A stretch of DNA of 64,000 nt from Yokenella regensburgei ATCC 49455 (GCF_000735455.1 NZ_JMPS01000021.1:1-64000), one strand, 5' to 3'. Positions 32,217 through 41,470 are shown, counted from the stretch's first letter. Made by a program: numbers and translations. The notes: generated by a model not told the origin, from the letters alone.

Positions 32217-34301
32217 ATGGAGAATAAACGCCTTGATAATGCCGCGCTGGCGGCGGGTATCAGCCCCAGCTATATCAATGCGCATGGTAAACCGCAGTCT
32301 ATCGGCGCCGAGACCAAACGGCGCCTGCTCGACGCAATGCACCACACGACTGCCGCGTCTGCGGCAGTCACACCGGTGCCTCGTGTGCAGGTTTTTACCC
32401 ATGGTAAAAAAGCGACGCTGCCCGTTTCCGGGAGCGGTGAGTATGACTGGCTGTTGACTACCGAAGAGGGAAAACAGTATCAGGGGCGGGCGGTGAGCGG
32501 AAAACCGCTGGCGCTGCCCGCGCGCCTGCCGGAGGGGTATCACACCCTGACGCTGCTGCAGGATGACAGCCGCTGGCACTGCCGGGTGATTATCGCCCCG
32601 GAGCGCTGCTATGAACCCGAAGCGCTGAAAACCGGTAAGAAACTGTGGGGCACCTGCGTGCAGCTCTACACCCTGCGCTCGGAACAAAACTGGGGGATTG
32701 GCGATTTCGGTGACTTGCAAAAGATGTTGCCGGAAATTGCCCGTCGCGGCGGGTCGTTTATCGGCCTGAACCCGATTCATGCCCTGTACCCGGCAAACCC
32801 GGAGAGCGCGAGCCCGTACAGCCCTTCCTCCCGCCGTTGGCTGAACGTCGTTTATATCGATGTTTCTGCCGTGGAGGATTTCAGGCAGAGCAAAGCGGCG
32901 CAGGCGTGGTGGAAGCAGCCGGCGACGCAGAAGAAGCTGAAGGCCGCGCGGGAAACGCCATGGGTGGATTACACCGCGGTAACTGAGCTTAAAATGACCG
33001 CGCTGCGCCTGGCGTGGGCGACCTTTTCTCTGCGTGATGACGAACAGATGGCCGCGTTCCGTCAGTTTGTTGGGCGCGAGGGGGAAAGCCTGTACTGGCA
33101 GGCGGCTTTCGATGCGCTGCACGCCGCTCAGGTGAAAGCGGATCCGCTGCGCTGGGGCTGGCCTGCCTGGCCGGAAAACCTGCGTGACACGCAAAGCCCG
33201 GCGGTGAAGGACTTCTGCCAGCAGCATACTGATGAAGTGGATTTCTATCTGTGGCTGCAGTGGCTGGCTTATTGTCAGTTTGCCGCCTGCTGGGCGCAAT
33301 GCCAGCAGCATGATATGCCGGTGGGCTTATATCGTGACCTGGCGGTAGGGGTGGCAGAAGGCGGCTCCGAGACCTGGTGCGATCGCGAGCTGTACTGCCT
33401 GAAAGCGTCCGTGGGTGCTCCGCCGGATATCCTTGGGCCGCTGGGGCAAAACTGGGGCCTGCCGCCGATGGATCCGCACATCATCGAAGCGCGGGCCTAT
33501 GAGCCGTTTATTGAGCTTCTGCGGGCAAACATGCAGAACTGTGGTGCGCTACGCATCGATCACGTGATGTCGGTGCTGCGTCTGTGGTGGATCCCATACG
33601 GTGAAACTGCCGATCACGGAGCCTACGTGCAGTATCCGGTAGACAGTCTGCTGTCGATCCTTGCGCTGGAGAGTAAGCGTCATCGGTGCATGGTGATAGG
33701 CGAAGATCTTGGCACCGTACCGGTCGAAATCGTCGGCAAATTGCGTAAGAGCGGCGTCTATTCTTACAAGGTGCTGTATTTCGAAAGCGACCATGAAAAG
33801 CGTTTCCGTGCGCCGAAGGGCTACCCGGAGCAGTCGATGGCGGTGGCAACCACCCACGACCTGCCTACGCTTCGCGGTTATTGGGAAAGCGGGGATCTGA
33901 CGCTGGGCAAAGCGCTGGGGTTATATCCTGATGAAGTTATTCTGCGTGGTCTTTACCAGGACCGGGAACGGGCGAAGCAGGGGCTGCTGGATGCGCTTCA
34001 TCAATACGGCTGTCTGCCGCAGCGCGCCGGACACAAGGCTTCGCTGATGGCGATGACGCCGACGCTTAATCGCGGGATGCAGCGTTACATTGCCGACAGC
34101 AACAGCGCGCTGCTGGGACTGCAGCCGGAGGACTGGTTAGATATGGCGGAGCCGGTCAATATCCCCGGAACCAGCGATCAGTACAAAAACTGGCGGCGCA
34201 AGCTTTCGACCACCCTGGAGGCAATGTTTGCCGATGAACAGGTGAACAAGCTGATTAAGGATTTGGATAAGCGCAGAAAGGCGTTAACGAAGAAGCGCTG
34301 A
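32217..34301 (+). CDS. malQ: 4-alpha-glucanotransferase (amylomaltase) MalQ
   Basis: Disproportionates maltose and maltodextrins, supplying longer chains for MalP and releasing glucose. It has 694 aa, is GH77, with likely nucleophile Asp448 in LRIDHVMSV and acid/base Glu496 in IGEDLGTVP. I start at MENKRLDNAAL, ten bases after the malP stop with an AGG ribosome site; the frame is open upstream within malP but that is overlap only. A REP-like terminator follows. Confidence 0.97.
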   Translation: MENKRLDNAALAAGISPSYINAHGKPQSIGAETKRRLLDAMHHTTAASAAVTPVPRVQVFTHGKKATLPVSGSGEYDWLLTTEEGKQYQGRAVSGKPLALPARLPEGYHTLTLLQDDSRWHCRVIIAPERCYEPEALKTGKKLWGTCVQLYTLRSEQNWGIGDFGDLQKMLPEIARRGGSFIGLNPIHALYPANPESASPYSPSSRRWLNVVYIDVSAVEDFRQSKAAQAWWKQPATQKKLKAARETPWVDYTAVTELKMTALRLAWATFSLRDDEQMAAFRQFVGREGESLYWQAAFDALHAAQVKADPLRWGWPAWPENLRDTQSPAVKDFCQQHTDEVDFYLWLQWLAYCQFAACWAQCQQHDMPVGLYRDLAVGVAEGGSETWCDRELYCLKASVGAPPDILGPLGQNWGLPPMDPHIIEARAYEPFIELLRANMQNCGALRIDHVMSVLRLWWIPYGETADHGAYVQYPVDSLLSILALESKRHRCMVIGEDLGTVPVEIVGKLRKSGVYSYKVLYFESDHEKRFRAPKGYPEQSMAVATTHDLPTLRGYWESGDLTLGKALGLYPDEVILRGLYQDRERAKQGLLDALHQYGCLPQRAGHKASLMAMTPTLNRGMQRYIADSNSALLGLQPEDWLDMAEPVNIPGTSDQYKNWRRKLSTTLEAMFADEQVNKLIKDLDKRRKALTKKR

Positions 34302-34323
34302 TGGCGTCGGGAACTGAAAGCAA

Positions 34324-34356
34324 GCCGGGTAAGCGCAACCGCTACCCGGCTTTTTT
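34324..34356 (+). terminator. REP-like terminator after malQ
   Basis: GCCGGGTA-AGCG and CGCT-ACCCGGC pair over eleven bases with one bulge around a CAAC loop, followed by six T residues. It serves malPQ; convergent gntT ends at 34360, so the element abuts its stop. Confidence 0.85.
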
Positions 34357-34359
34357 ACA

Positions 34360-35676
34360 TCAGATGGCCATATTCAGAAGCAGACATCCCACCAGACCGC
34401 AGACGGAGATAATAGTCTCCAGCATTGACCAGGACTTGATGGTCTCGCCGATGGTCAGGTTGAAGTACTCTTTGAACAGCCAGAAGCCTGGATCGTTCAC
34501 GTGAGAGAAAATAACGCTACCAGAACCTACCGCGATAACCATCAGCTCCGGGCTCACGCCGGTGGTGGCAATCAGCGGGGCTACGATACCCCCTGCGGTA
34601 ATTGCCGCGACGGTAGCAGAGCCCAGCGCGATACGCAGCACTGCCGCGATAGACCACGCCATCAGGATCGGGGAGATGTTGCTTTCGTGCATCATGGAGG
34701 CGATGTATTTATCCACGCCGCTGTCGACCAGCACCTGCTTGAACGCACCACCACCGCCGATAATCAGCAGCATCATGGCAATGATTTTGATGGATGAGGT
34801 CAGCGTTTCGTTAATCTGATCCATGGAGCGACCGCGGTTCAGACCGAAGGTGAAGAGCGCAATCAGTACCGCAATCAGGGTTGCCATCACCGGGTCACCG
34901 AGGAATTCGGCAACGGACAGGAACGCGTGACCTTTCGGCAATACCATCTCTGCGACAGCACGCATCGCCATCAGCACGACCGGCACCAGAGAGGTCCAGA
35001 CGCTGACGCCAAAACTCGGCATTTCTGCTTCGGTGAAGGTTTTCGCGCTGTACAGACCTTCCGGAATTGGCTTATCGATGCCTTTCAGGCAGCGGGCAAA
35101 CACTGGGCCGGCGAGGATAACGGTCGGGATCGCCAGGATGGTACCGAACAGCAGCGTTTTACCCATGTCGGCGTGGAAGATGGTGGCGATAGCGGTCGGG
35201 CCCGGGTGCGGCGGCAGGAAGCCGTGGGTGACGGACAGCGCCGCAGCCATCGGTACGCCCACAAACAGCAGAGGAATGTTCGCCGCAGCCGCAATGGTGA
35301 ACACCAGCGGCAGCATCAGCACAAAGCCCACTTCGTAGAACAGCGCGAAGCCGACGGTGAAACCGGTCAGGACGACGGCCCACTGAATGTGTTTTTTACC
35401 AAACTTGTCGATAAGCGTGGTGGCAATTCGCTGGGCACCGCCGCAGTCTGCCAGCATTTTGCCGAGCATCGCGCCGAAGCCCATGATCAGCGCGAGGCTG
35501 CCGAGCGTTCCGCCAACGCCTGCCTTGATGGAGCTAATAACTTTCACCAACGGCATGCCTTGCATCAGGCCGACGGCAAGCGCCACCAGCACCAGTGCGA
35601 TAAATCCGTTCATCTTGAAACGGATCATCAGCAGCAATAATAAAGCGACCCCGATAGCTACGATAACTAATGGCAT
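34360..35676 (-). CDS. gntT: high-affinity gluconate permease GntT
   Basis: Inner-membrane gluconate:proton symporter of the GntP family, 438 aa as in E. coli, about a dozen hydrophobic helices, and paralogous to GntU at 10.3 kb. The loop KPIPEGLYSAKTFTEAEMPSFGVS is the hydrophilic region typical of this branch. It is monocistronic: the nfuA terminator lies upstream and malQ is convergent. GntR operator-like sequences lie upstream and in the leader, so uptake is repressed without gluconate. Confidence 0.95.
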   Translation of the reverse strand: MPLVIVAIGVALLLLLMIRFKMNGFIALVLVALAVGLMQGMPLVKVISSIKAGVGGTLGSLALIMGFGAMLGKMLADCGGAQRIATTLIDKFGKKHIQWAVVLTGFTVGFALFYEVGFVLMLPLVFTIAAAANIPLLFVGVPMAAALSVTHGFLPPHPGPTAIATIFHADMGKTLLFGTILAIPTVILAGPVFARCLKGIDKPIPEGLYSAKTFTEAEMPSFGVSVWTSLVPVVLMAMRAVAEMVLPKGHAFLSVAEFLGDPVMATLIAVLIALFTFGLNRGRSMDQINETLTSSIKIIAMMLLIIGGGGAFKQVLVDSGVDKYIASMMHESNISPILMAWSIAAVLRIALGSATVAAITAGGIVAPLIATTGVSPELMVIAVGSGSVIFSHVNDPGFWLFKEYFNLTIGETIKSWSMLETIISVCGLVGCLLLNMAI

Positions 35677-35695
35677 GATTTACCTGGCCTTTAAT

Positions 35696-35711
35696 TTGTT
35701 ATGGGTAACGT
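35696..35711 (-). promoter_or_regulatory. possible second GntR site in the gntT leader
   Basis: TTGTTATGGGTAACGT matches the upstream operator ATGATACGGGTAACAT at 12 of 16 positions and lies about 20 bp before the gntT start. Two GntR sites are reported for E. coli gntT. Confidence 0.4.
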
Positions 35712-35837
35712 CATTGTTTCGATGACAACTTCCAATTGCCCCATGATGGGAACAGAGTTCTTCCGGCACTGAGTCAGATCCCTTTCTATCCTTTCAAGAA
35801 TAGCTGGCTAATTTTTTTACAACAGTGCTTGATGCGG

Positions 35838-35853
35838 ATGATACGGGTAACAT
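35838..35853 (-). promoter_or_regulatory. GntR operator of gntT
   Basis: ATGATACGGGTAACAT is the reverse complement of ATGTTACCCGTATCAT, the best GntR operator in the window. It lies about 160 bp upstream of gntT, next to an AT-rich promoter-like stretch. Confidence 0.75.
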
Positions 35854-35930
35854 GGAGGGGTTGAGAATATCCCCAGCGATCAAAATGTGAATTCTGAGAG
35901 GCAGGTCATGTTATGGGGGAAGGGCACAGA

Positions 35931-35964
35931 AAAACCTGCCCGGTAATTGAGACATTACCGGGCA
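35931..35964 (-). terminator. terminator after nfuA
   Basis: A perfect 11-bp stem TGCCCGGTAAT/ATTACCGGGCA closes a six-base loop. On the minus strand it is followed by GG and then a run of T, as expected for an intrinsic terminator of the gntX-nfuA transcript. Confidence 0.8.
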
Positions 35965-35985
35965 AATCGGGAGCGGGGGTAGGGC

Positions 35986-36561
35986 TTAGTAGTAGGAGTG
36001 CTCGCCGCGCTGGTGTTCGGTCAGGTCGCGAACGCCTTTCAGCTCCGGGAATTCGTTCAGCAGCTGCTTTTCGATCCCTTCTTTCAGCGTGACGTCGACC
36101 ATGGAGCAACCGTTACAGCCGCCGCCAAACTGCAGAATTGCGTAGCCTTCGTCGGTGATTTCCATCAGGGAAACACGACCGCCGTGACCGGCTAACTGCG
36201 GGTTGATCTGCGACTGCAGCATGTACTCGACGCGTTCCATCAGCGGTGCGTCGTCGGAAACCTTACGCATTTTGGCGTTAGGGGCTTTCAGCGTCAGCTG
36301 TGAACCCAGCTGGTCGGTGACGAAATCAATTTCAGCATCTTCAAGATACGGCGCGCTCAGCTCGTCGACATATGCGGTCAGCAGATCAAATTTGAGGGCA
36401 GTGTCACTGGCTTCCACCGCATCCGGCGGGCAGTAAGATACGCCGCATTCAGCGTTAGGAGTGCCGGGATTAATCACAAATACGCGGATTTGTGTCCCTT
36501 CTTCCTGATTTGCCAGCAGTTTAGCAAAGTGCGCTTGTGCAGCATCGGAAATACGGATCAT
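35986..36561 (-). CDS. nfuA: Fe-S biogenesis protein NfuA
   Basis: Carrier that receives a [4Fe-4S] cluster and delivers it to apoproteins, important under iron limitation and oxidative stress. It has 191 aa: an N-terminal degenerate A-type domain (about 1-95) and a C-terminal Nfu domain with the cluster-ligating CxxC in [10 protein letters not shown] at about residues 149-152. It is downstream of gntX on the same strand with a 59-bp gap containing only a weak hairpin (36606-36619), so the two may be cotranscribed. Confidence 0.96.
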   Translation of the reverse strand: MIRISDAAQAHFAKLLANQEEGTQIRVFVINPGTPNAECGVSYCPPDAVEASDTALKFDLLTAYVDELSAPYLEDAEIDFVTDQLGSQLTLKAPNAKMRKVSDDAPLMERVEYMLQSQINPQLAGHGGRVSLMEITDEGYAILQFGGGCNGCSMVDVTLKEGIEKQLLNEFPELKGVRDLTEHQRGEHSYY

Positions 36562-36620
36562 AGCGTTGGCCTAATAGTTGACTAATTTACCAGGATAATA
36601 ATACGCCCCTCTGCAGGGGT

Positions 36621-37295
36621 CTACAAGGTACGACACAGGCACCATACCTCAACCTTCGCTGCGCCGTTTCGCAAAAGCAGGCGGGAAATCTCAGCGACAG
36701 TGCTGCCGGTTGTGACGACATCGTCCACCACAACGATATGGAGACCCCGCACGTCGAATTCAAGGTGAAAGGCATTCTTCAGGTTGTATTTGCGTAACCG
36801 CGCCGAAAGATGGTGCTGCACCGGTGTTGCCCGCGTCCGACGTAGTGCTCGCGCATACCACTGACAACCCAGCCAGCGTGAGAGCGCGGCGGCGAGTAAG
36901 TCGCTCTGGTTAAAACCGCGTCGCCACTGGCGTTTTTGCCACAGAGGAACGCTGATAATACCATCAGGCTGGCTGCCCTTAGCGTTTAACATCGCGCGCC
37001 ACAGCAGCAGACGCGCGAGCGCATTTGCCAGTTCAGGCTTGCCGGAGGATTTGAACTGTTGAACCAGCTGGCTGAGCGGTGCGATGTAGTCGTTGACGGC
37101 CACCAGTTGCTGCCACGGAGGCGGTTTCTGCAGGCAGCGACCGCAGGGGAGCGTGGTGCTGGCTGAGGGAAGTCCGCATCGCGGGCAAAGCGGGTGCGGA
37201 TACAGGAGCATACGGGCACAGCGTGAGCAGAATCCCCAGTGGGCGAGGGCAAGCGGTAATCGGCATAGCCAGCACAAGCTGTGGGCTGTTAGCAT
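36621..37295 (-). CDS. gntX: ComF-like phosphoribosyltransferase-domain protein GntX
   Basis: A ComF/GntX family protein. The E. coli homologue has been tied to DNA utilisation as a nutrient; the name GntX is historical. It has 224 aa. The N-terminus has four CxxC pairs (Cys8/11, 23/26, 37/40, 51/54), which suggest zinc binding. The C-terminal phosphoribosyltransferase fold has the signature IVVVDDVVTTGSTVAE near residue 190. It is divergent from bioH with only 37 bp between starts. Confidence 0.92.
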   Translation of the reverse strand: MLTAHSLCWLCRLPLALAHWGFCSRCARMLLYPHPLCPRCGLPSASTTLPCGRCLQKPPPWQQLVAVNDYIAPLSQLVQQFKSSGKPELANALARLLLWRAMLNAKGSQPDGIISVPLWQKRQWRRGFNQSDLLAAALSRWLGCQWYARALRRTRATPVQHHLSARLRKYNLKNAFHLEFDVRGLHIVVVDDVVTTGSTVAEISRLLLRNGAAKVEVWCLCRTL

Positions 37296-37332
37296 AGTTC
37301 ACCTCGGCATATGTGAGTGAGAACAATAACTG

Positions 37333-38115
37333 ATGAAAGAGATCTGGTGGCACACCGAAGGGGAAGGAAATTGCCATCTTGTGCTGCTGCACGGATGGGG
37401 ACTGAATGCGCAGGTTTGGGATTGCATTACGCCGGAATTGCGCTCGCATTTCACCCTACACCTGGTCGATTTGCCCGGCTTTGGCCGCAGCAGCGGTTTT
37501 TCGGCGATGAGCCTGAGCGACATGGCGCAATGGGTACTGGCGCAGGCGCCGGAGAAAGCCATCTGGCTCGGCTGGAGTTTAGGTGGGCTGGTAGCAAGTC
37601 AGGTGGCGTTAACCCATCCTGAGCGGGTTCAGGCGCTGGTGACGGTGGCCTCTTCGCCGTGCTTTAGCGCACAGGGCGACTGGCCGGGAATTAAGCCCGA
37701 GGTGTTGAGCGGTTTTCAGCAGCAGCTGAGTCTTGATTTCCAGCGCACGGTAGAGCGCTTTCTGGCGCTGCAAACGATGGGAACAGAAAATGCCAGACAG
37801 GATGCGCGCAAGCTAAAAAGTGCGGTGCTGGCGCTGCCAATGCCGACAGAAGCGGTGTTGAATGGTGGTCTGGAAATCCTCAAAACGGTGGACCTGCGCG
37901 AACCGCTCAGTGGGTTGAAAATGCCCTTCCTGCGCCTCTATGGCCGCCTCGACGGCCTGGTGCCGCGCAAGATTATTCCACTGCTGGATGCGCAGTGGCC
38001 CGCCAGCCAATCGGTGGTCTTTGATAAGGCCGCGCATGCGCCGTTTATCTCCCACCCTGAGGCGTTCTGTGACGTATTACTGGATTTAAAACAAAACGTT
38101 GTCGGGAAAATTTAA
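37333..38115 (+). CDS. bioH: pimeloyl-[acyl-carrier protein] methyl ester esterase BioH
   Basis: Removes the methyl group from pimeloyl-ACP methyl ester, ending the BioC-BioH route to the biotin precursor. It is an alpha/beta hydrolase of 260 aa (E. coli 256). The nucleophile elbow GWSLGG holds the serine near residue 82. The acid is in GRLDGLVP near residue 207 and the histidine in AAHAPF near 235. Its promoter must overlap the gntX start because the intergenic gap is 37 bp. It ends 117 bp before the small YhcN-like gene. Confidence 0.95.
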   Translation: MKEIWWHTEGEGNCHLVLLHGWGLNAQVWDCITPELRSHFTLHLVDLPGFGRSSGFSAMSLSDMAQWVLAQAPEKAIWLGWSLGGLVASQVALTHPERVQALVTVASSPCFSAQGDWPGIKPEVLSGFQQQLSLDFQRTVERFLALQTMGTENARQDARKLKSAVLALPMPTEAVLNGGLEILKTVDLREPLSGLKMPFLRLYGRLDGLVPRKIIPLLDAQWPASQSVVFDKAAHAPFISHPEAFCDVLLDLKQNVVGKI

Positions 38116-38232
38116 GTACTGGAAAAAGTACAATTTTGCAGCAATACTCTTCATTGGTCGTTGTAAAGACTCGGTAGATGATAGCCGGACGGGCGACCAC
38201 TAAAATAACAAACCATATGGAGAGTAAAGGCT

Positions 38233-38520
38233 ATGAAATTTGTTACAGGCATTGTTGCAACTCTGGTTATTGGGTCGCTGTCTTTTGGTGCATTCGCGGC
38301 AAAAGAGATTGAGAAAGACAAGCTTCCGGAAATGATCAAAAGCGAGAAACTGGTGAAAGTGGGCACTATCACCACTTCTGACACCACTGCGCCGATGGAT
38401 GCGAAACGTGAGCTGTCCAAAAAAGCAGATGAGAAAGGTGGTCAGTACTATGTGATCATTGCCGCGGACAAAGGTGACAAATACGTTCACGCCAACGCTG
38501 ATGTGTACAAGAAGCAATAA
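38233..38520 (+). CDS. DUF1471 (YhcN/BhsA/McbA family) small secreted protein
   Basis: The 95-aa product has a signal peptide (MKFVTGIVATLVIGSLSFGAFA, cleavage after Ala22) and one DUF1471 domain. Family members are periplasmic or outer-surface stress proteins linked to biofilm, acid or peroxide stress. The end of the domain, GGQYYVIIAADKGDKYVHANADVYKK, is typical. GGAG lies about 12 bases before the ATG. It occupies the place between bioH and feoC where K-12 carries yhgA (rpnA). I cannot assign a specific paralogue name. Confidence 0.88.
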   Translation: MKFVTGIVATLVIGSLSFGAFAAKEIEKDKLPEMIKSEKLVKVGTITTSDTTAPMDAKRELSKKADEKGGQYYVIIAADKGDKYVHANADVYKKQ

Positions 38521-38526
38521 TTACAA

Positions 38527-38552
38527 GAAGCGGGCCATCTGGCCCGCTTTTT
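38527..38552. terminator. bidirectional terminator between the DUF1471 gene and feoC
   Basis: AGCGGGCC (38529-38536) pairs with GGCCCGCT (38541-38548) around ATCT, followed by TTTT on the plus strand. On the minus strand it begins right at the feoC stop but lacks a strong T run. Confidence 0.8.
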
Positions 38553-38791
38553 CACGACGGTAGTTCCCACCATTCCCGCAGGCAGGCTTTGCCTTCCGGA
38601 CAGCTTTTACAACTCCCCGATAAACACCCGTCAGGTTCCTCCTGAATGCGCCGGGCTTTGCCCATCGCTTCCAGGCGGCTGAGCATGGCATCGATCATCG
38701 GCTGCGGGGTATTCAGGCGGGCGCTGAGCTGCTTAGCTTCCATACGTCCCTGTAATGCCAGCATGTCGCGAATTTCAATTAACGATGCCAT
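38552..38791 (-). CDS. feoC: ferrous iron transport protein FeoC
   Basis: Small winged-helix protein of the Feo system, proposed to bind an iron-sulfur cluster and to modulate FeoB stability or activity. It has 79 aa, with Cys56, Cys61, Cys64 and Cys70 in [20 protein letters not shown]. It lies nine bases after feoB and is the last gene of feoABC. Confidence 0.94.
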   Translation of the reverse strand: MASLIEIRDMLALQGRMEAKQLSARLNTPQPMIDAMLSRLEAMGKARRIQEEPDGCLSGSCKSCPEGKACLREWWELPS

Positions 38792-38800
38792 AAATGCTCC

Positions 38801-41119
38801 TTAATGACAGCTGCCTTCCGGGCTCTGACAACAGCTGTTGACCGTTTTGCGGGTCGCCAGCAGGTTGACGTCCACCCGACTGCGGGCACGCCGCAGTCCG
38901 CCAATTACCACCACGTTAAACAGAATCACTGCCAGGATACACACCAGGCTGTAACGCGGGTGCTGGCTGAAGCTGCTGACCTGATAGAACAACGTCGACA
39001 GAGAGTAGGCAATGTTCAGCCCCCACAGCACTGAGAAGCCCATCCAGCCGCGGCTGGACTCGCGAGCAATCGCACCCATCACCGAAATGCACGGAATGTA
39101 GAGCAGCACGAAGATGAGGTAGCTGTACGCTGCCGCAGCACTGCCGAATTTAGTGCTCATAACCCCCATCGCGCCGGTGGCCATTTCGCCGTCACCTTTG
39201 CTTGCTTCGATTGGGTTCGCCAGTACGCTCAGGCTGAAGGTGTTTTTCAGACTCTGCCAGGTCTCTTCAACCGCGCCACCCAGCTCGTCGAGCAGGTTGA
39301 ATTCGGCAGGGTTGAACTCTTCTTCCTGAATGTTCTCAGCGGTGTAGAGCGTGTTCAGCGTACCGACGACCACTTCTTTCGCCATGGCACCGGTAAACAG
39401 GCCTACGGTTGCCTGCCAGTTGTCTTCATGCACGCCAATCGGTTTAAAGACAGGGGTGATGACGCGGCTGACGGAGGCGAGAGCAGAGTCATTAATATTG
39501 TCCGCCGCTTTGCCGCTAAGGGTGAAGCTGTTCAGCGCACTCAGGAAAATACTGACGATGACAATAACTTTACCGGCACGAAGCACGAAGCCTTTCAGGC
39601 GCTGCCAGGTCTGGATAATCAGGCTTTTAAGATGCGGAACGTGGTACACCGGCAGTTCCATCACGAACGGAGAAGCCTCGCCGCGCATGATAGTGTATTT
39701 GAGCATCAGGCCAGTCAGGATGGCCATGACGATCCCCAGCACGTACAGCGAGAACACCGCCAGTGCGCCTTGCTGGCCGAAGAAGGCCGCAGCAAACACG
39801 GCAAAGATAGCCAGACGTGCACCGCAGGACATGAACGGTGCCATCATGATGGTCATCAGACGTTCACGCGGCGCATCCAGGGTACGCGCACCCATGACCG
39901 AGGGCACGTTACAGCCGAAGCCGACAATCAGCGGTACAAAGGATTTACCCGGCAGACCCAGCGACTGCATCAGACGGTCCATGACGAATGCTGCACGCGC
40001 CATGTAGCCGGAATCCTCAAGGAAGGAGAGGAACAGGTACATCATGCCGATTTGCGGTACCAGCGGCAGCACGGTGTTGATACCACCGCCGAGGCCCTGA
40101 GCAAGGAAAATGGTCAGCCAGTCCGGGAAGTGAAGCGTGGCGCCCAGCCACTGAATGCCGTGCACGAAAATGGCGACGGATCCGGCATCGAAAATCGGCT
40201 GCAGTGCGCCCCCGATGTTGATAGCCAGCAGGAACATCAGATACATCACAAACAGGAAAATCGGCAACCCGAGGAAACGGTTGAGGATGATTTTATCAAC
40301 CGCAGTTGTGAAGCGGCTTGGCTCGGCGGTCAGGGTGTTGCTGACGCTGTCGCAGACGGCGGCAATGGTCTGATAGCGGGCGTCGGCAATGTGCAGTGCC
40401 GGATCGTCCATGGTGTCCTGCAGACGGGCGATTGCCGCAGGCAGTTTATCCGCAGCGGGGCCCGCGTAGGCCTGGCTGTAGATATCGCCTTCCAGCATCT
40501 GCAGACCCAACCAGCGGCGCTGCTGTTCCGGCATGCCGTGGTCCATGGCATCAGCTAATACCTGCGCTTCCTGTTTCAGCGGTTCGGCGTAATGCACCAG
40601 ATCAATAGCCTGATTACCCTGATGGCGATCGATAGCCAGTTTCAGGGCTTCAATACCGCGACCACGGGTAGACACCAGCGGAACTACCGGGCAGCCGAGG
40701 CGGGCGGAGAGGGCATCAACGTCAATGCGGATCTGCTGCTTTTCAGCGATATCCAGCATATTCAGTGCCACGACGCAGGGGATGCCCAGCTCGAGCAATT
40801 GCAGCGTCAGGTAAAGGTTACGCTCCAGGTTTGAAGCATCCACCACGTTAATCAACAGATCGGCATCCCCGCTCAGGATGTAGTGACAGGCAATTTGTTC
40901 ATCGAGCGAGGTTTGCGAGGAGATGGTGGTCAGCGAGTAAGTGCCTGGCAGGTCAACCAGCGTCACCTGATGGTCGGTGGTGCTGAAGGCGCCTTCTTTA
41001 CGCTCGACGGTGACCCCTGCCCAGTTACCCACGCGCTGGCGTGCACCGGTTAACTGGTTAAATAACGTGGTCTTACCCGAATTTGGGTTACCAATTAAGC
41101 CAATGGTTAATTTTTTCAT
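38801..41119 (-). CDS. feoB: ferrous iron permease FeoB
   Basis: Inner-membrane Fe(II) transporter with a cytosolic GTPase. It has 772 aa: an N-terminal G domain (G1 GNPNSGKTT at residues 10-18, G3 DLPGT near 55-59), a helical guanine-dissociation-inhibitor-like region, then a membrane domain with Gate motifs (about 280-730). The C-terminus is cysteine-containing (NSCCQSPEGSC), as in E. coli. It sits 29 bp downstream of feoA. Expression should be iron-repressed through the Fur box at 41471-41489 and in enteric bacteria is also anaerobically induced. Confidence 0.97.
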   Translation of the reverse strand: MKKLTIGLIGNPNSGKTTLFNQLTGARQRVGNWAGVTVERKEGAFSTTDHQVTLVDLPGTYSLTTISSQTSLDEQIACHYILSGDADLLINVVDASNLERNLYLTLQLLELGIPCVVALNMLDIAEKQQIRIDVDALSARLGCPVVPLVSTRGRGIEALKLAIDRHQGNQAIDLVHYAEPLKQEAQVLADAMDHGMPEQQRRWLGLQMLEGDIYSQAYAGPAADKLPAAIARLQDTMDDPALHIADARYQTIAAVCDSVSNTLTAEPSRFTTAVDKIILNRFLGLPIFLFVMYLMFLLAINIGGALQPIFDAGSVAIFVHGIQWLGATLHFPDWLTIFLAQGLGGGINTVLPLVPQIGMMYLFLSFLEDSGYMARAAFVMDRLMQSLGLPGKSFVPLIVGFGCNVPSVMGARTLDAPRERLMTIMMAPFMSCGARLAIFAVFAAAFFGQQGALAVFSLYVLGIVMAILTGLMLKYTIMRGEASPFVMELPVYHVPHLKSLIIQTWQRLKGFVLRAGKVIVIVSIFLSALNSFTLSGKAADNINDSALASVSRVITPVFKPIGVHEDNWQATVGLFTGAMAKEVVVGTLNTLYTAENIQEEEFNPAEFNLLDELGGAVEETWQSLKNTFSLSVLANPIEASKGDGEMATGAMGVMSTKFGSAAAAYSYLIFVLLYIPCISVMGAIARESSRGWMGFSVLWGLNIAYSLSTLFYQVSSFSQHPRYSLVCILAVILFNVVVIGGLRRARSRVDVNLLATRKTVNSCCQSPEGSCH

Positions 41120-41148
41120 TCGTGAACTCGTTGTTCTGACAAACCGAA

Positions 41149-41376
41149 TTAACGGGAAGCTGCTTCCACTTCAAGGAAAGCTAAATCTTTCTTACGTAAT
41201 ACCAGGTTAACGCGACGTGTTTCGATATGAACGGGGTCGCCTAAAGGTGCAACACGCACCACATTAAAGGAGGAACCTGGCAGCATTCCTAATGAAAGTA
41301 ATTTCTGTCGATAAGCCGGACTAATATCTCGGGAAAACCCGGTAATTTTCCACGCGCTGTCTGGAGTGAATTGCAT
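41149..41376 (-). CDS. feoA: ferrous iron transport protein FeoA
   Basis: Cytosolic SH3-like protein needed for FeoB-mediated Fe(II) uptake, thought to bind FeoB. It has 75 aa, as in E. coli, with the core [24 protein letters not shown]. It is the first gene of feoABC, preceded by a Fur box about 95-113 bp upstream. Confidence 0.95.
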   Translation of the reverse strand: MQFTPDSAWKITGFSRDISPAYRQKLLSLGMLPGSSFNVVRVAPLGDPVHIETRRVNLVLRKKDLAFLEVEAASR

Positions 41377-41470
41377 AGAGCCTACTTATCCTTCGCTAAC
41401 TGAAAGTTGCGCTTCTGGCCGCAGAAGGACCCGAAGTATCAAAGGGAGGTTAAATAATCAACATTACGAT

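Larger units (their letters stand above)
35677..35985. other. gntT regulatory region and nfuA 3' flank
   Basis: The 309-bp region between nfuA and gntT has no gene. It holds two GntR-like operators (listed separately), an AT-rich promoter stretch around 35790-35825, a weak CRP-like half site TGTGA near 35886 and the nfuA terminator hairpin at its far end. Confidence 0.7.
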
